In this document: one piece after another, positions 14,834-15,962 of the stretch | Numbering within the stretch: position 1 is the stretch's first letter | How the letters are laid out: every line of letters starts with the position of its first letter | Translations under genes and position numbers: made by a program | DNA from: CAZJCK01 sp964544635 | GTDB taxonomy: Bacteria; Zixibacteria; MSB-5A5; GN15; FEB-12 | Length of the DNA stretch: 15,962 bases | Assembly: GCA_964544635.1 (NCBI GenBank) | Contig: CAZJCK010000071.1 | Coordinates: 1-15,962 of the forward strand | Reading direction: 5' to 3' | The notes under the pieces: generated by a model | What the model saw: only the letters and a program-made list of their open reading frames with translations | What the model was told of the DNA's origin: nothing | Databases searched by the model: none

Positions 14834-14840
14834 GGGGTGG

Positions 14841-14869
14841 AATTAAGCGGACAGCGAATCGATTGGCAA
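14841..14869 (-). promoter_or_regulatory. Weak candidate promoter of the PDZ gene (leaderless geometry)
   Basis: On the - strand TTGCCA (14864-14869, 5 of 6) and TTAATT (14841-14846, 3 of 6) are 17 bases apart, and the ATG begins 7 bases after the -10 box. The -10 match is poor, and transcription from the upstream membrane protein gene is an equally good explanation. Confidence 0.25.
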
Positions 14870-14885
14870 GGATTTAACCGATCGG

Positions 14886-15773
14886 TCACGGGTAGTACGG
14901 GTGCTCGGGTGCCGGCGCATCTCCCGGCAACTGCGCCTTGCCCGGTTCCACCAGCTCGAAATAGAGCACCGTGAAATAATGACTCCCCCACACGAACCCC
15001 AGCACCGACACAATAATGTTTAGCGGCAGACTCACAAACATCTTCGCCACCGGGTCCGGAACAGTGAAGGCAATGATCGTTTCGAGTATCGCCTGGACGA
15101 TCAATACCGGGATTGCCACCACCAGGATCAGCAGAACCGACACCAGCGCACTCCCTGCATTCCCCTTCACCAGCCGCCAGGCCTCGCTCAGGCAGTCGGC
15201 GATATTGGCGTCGCGCACCACCAGCGATCGCCCGGCCAGCGCCAGCCCGACCGACACCAGCATCATCGGCACGATCAGCACCAAAACATACAGGAGTATC
15301 AATCCGACAGCCAAAAACGACATCTCTTCACCACCCGGCATTGCGCCGAGAACGAACATGACAATCAGGAAGGGAATGAATATCAGCAGCGCTACCCCGC
15401 CGGCAATGAAGATACCGACAATCTGCAGCCCGAGATAGCGCAGGAAGTACCGTGCCCCGGCGCCAAACGAATCAGCCAGACCGTAGCGGCCGCCCCGCAT
15501 GATCTGGTTGGCGGCGTCGACCAGAACCGGCGTCGCGTACGACTGCACCAGAAACGACAGTATCATCACCATGAATGCCATGGCGCTGAAGGCAAGCACC
15601 GTTCCGGGATCGATCGATGGCACCATCGGCTCCCTGCCGATCTGCCCGAAGGTTCCGGCAGCGCCACCCATCAGGAGCAGGCTCGGGATATACACGAATA
15701 ATCCCAGCAGCCACAGCGACTTGTACCGCCAGGTCAGCTTGAAACTGTCAGACAGCAGTTTGCCGTAGTTCAT
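14886..15773 (-). CDS. Polytopic inner-membrane protein of unknown function
   Basis: Starting at ATG 15773 the product is 295 residues with about six hydrophobic regions (near 19-38, 58-78, 112-142, 152-182, 207-232 and 247-270) and a short Pro-rich tail. The opening MNYGKLLSDSFKLTWRYKSLWLLG, the internal motif AGRSLVVRDANIADCLSEAWRLVKGN (about 180-205) and the final FTVLYFEL pattern are typical of a widespread group of uncharacterised membrane proteins resembling the membrane domain of glycerophosphodiester phosphodiesterases (YciC/DUF975-like). A GTG at 15812 gives 13 extra residues without hydrophobic or conserved character, so I prefer the ATG. GGAT lies close upstream, with AAGGGA a little farther. 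No enzymatic motif is visible. Confidence 0.72.
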   Translation of the reverse strand: MNYGKLLSDSFKLTWRYKSLWLLGLFVYIPSLLLMGGAAGTFGQIGREPMVPSIDPGTVLAFSAMAFMVMILSFLVQSYATPVLVDAANQIMRGGRYGLADSFGAGARYFLRYLGLQIVGIFIAGGVALLIFIPFLIVMFVLGAMPGGEEMSFLAVGLILLYVLVLIVPMMLVSVGLALAGRSLVVRDANIADCLSEAWRLVKGNAGSALVSVLLILVVAIPVLIVQAILETIIAFTVPDPVAKMFVSLPLNIIVSVLGFVWGSHYFTVLYFELVEPGKAQLPGDAPAPEHPYYP

Positions 15774-15869
15774 GCCTATCCGTCCCTTGCGATCAGACCA
15801 CGTTCTTTGCACCCTATATGGCGCATTGTTCAGGCATCGACAACCAAAAACGACAAGTCCGATTGTCGC

Positions 15870-15898
15870 TTGTCCTGCCTATCGTACCGTCCTATCTT
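15870..15898 (+). promoter_or_regulatory. Candidate promoter of the partial secreted protein gene (leaderless geometry)
   Basis: TTGTCC (15870-15875) and TATCTT (15893-15898) are 17 bases apart, each 4 of 6. Only 6 bases lie between the -10 box and ATG 15905. Two overlapping dyads, CGACAA/TTGTCG (15851-15856, 15863-15868) and GACAAG/CTTGTC (15852-15857, 15869-15874), touch the -35 box, and a further CGACAA copy is at 15838-15843. They may form an operator. Confidence 0.4.
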
Positions 15899-15904
15899 AA
15901 CCAA

Positions 15905-15962
15905 ATGAAGTCGATAGCCTTCGTTTTCTTCACCGTATCGCTGTTGTTCGCGCTGTTCACCG
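15905..15962 (+). CDS. Start of a secreted protein gene (3' partial)
   Basis: ATG 15905 opens a frame of 19 codons to the window edge, MKSIAFVFFTVSLLFALFT, which has the Lys-plus-hydrophobic-core character of a signal peptide. It is divergent from the membrane protein gene, at the distance expected for a true gene start. There is no Shine-Dalgarno sequence. Nothing can be said of the mature protein. Confidence 0.5.
   Translation, partial: MKSIAFVFFTVSLLFALFT

Noticed and set aside
1..15962. CRISPR arrays, insertion sequences, phage or attachment sites
   Set aside because: No regularly spaced direct repeats, transposase or integrase motifs, or flanking repeats were found on reading both strands.

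Overview
The window comes from a Gram-negative-type bacterial chromosome with moderately high GC. Supporting signs are two predicted lipoproteins with lipoboxes, a periplasm-facing multiheme cytochrome c, a System I (Ccm) cytochrome c maturation gene pair, and canonical sigma70-like promoters and intrinsic terminators. The combination of a CX3CH-containing NapC-type multiheme protein, a cysteine-type CcmE and propeller lipoproteins would fit an anaerobic or facultative lineage such as the FCB-group candidate phyla or a sulfate-reducer-like Deltaproteobacterium. I cannot place it further from sequence alone. No rRNA, tRNA, CRISPR array or insertion sequence was seen.

Region 1 (1-4971) is an electron-transfer and cytochrome c block. 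On the + strand it holds the 3' end of a cytochrome b-like membrane subunit, a strong hairpin terminator, then a seven-heme NapC/NirT-type membrane-anchored cytochrome c. Facing it on the - strand is a ccmE-ccmF pair for heme attachment. The CcmE carries Cys in place of the usual heme-binding His (CxxxY type), and the multiheme protein has a non-standard CX3CH first heme site. A compact, dyad-rich gap separates the convergent units.

Region 2 (5294-6397, - strand) is a stand-alone Old Yellow Enzyme-family flavin oxidoreductase, which may be translated from a leaderless mRNA.

Region 3 (6489-10388, + strand) is the most interesting part. A promoter is followed by a 25-codon ORF with a strong ribosome binding site, an intrinsic terminator, and then two overlapping genes for a heterodimeric type IV ABC exporter with one canonical and one degenerate ATP site. 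Segments in the leader can form three mutually exclusive pairings (1:2, 2:3, 3:4), the layout of a translation-dependent transcription attenuator. The analogy is the bmrB leader of the Bacillus subtilis bmrCD exporter.

Region 4 (10561-12411) is a divergent pair of secreted lipoproteins: a YncE-like beta-propeller (-) and a small unknown lipoprotein (+), with promoters for both between them.

Region 5 (12412-13480) is a TetR-family regulator with a good promoter, a CRP-type TGTGA-N6-TCACA site and a palindrome in its 5' UTR, closed by a strong terminator.

Region 6 (13637-15962) has two - strand envelope genes, a secreted PDZ-domain protein and a polytopic membrane protein, and the first codons of a divergent secreted protein that runs off the window.
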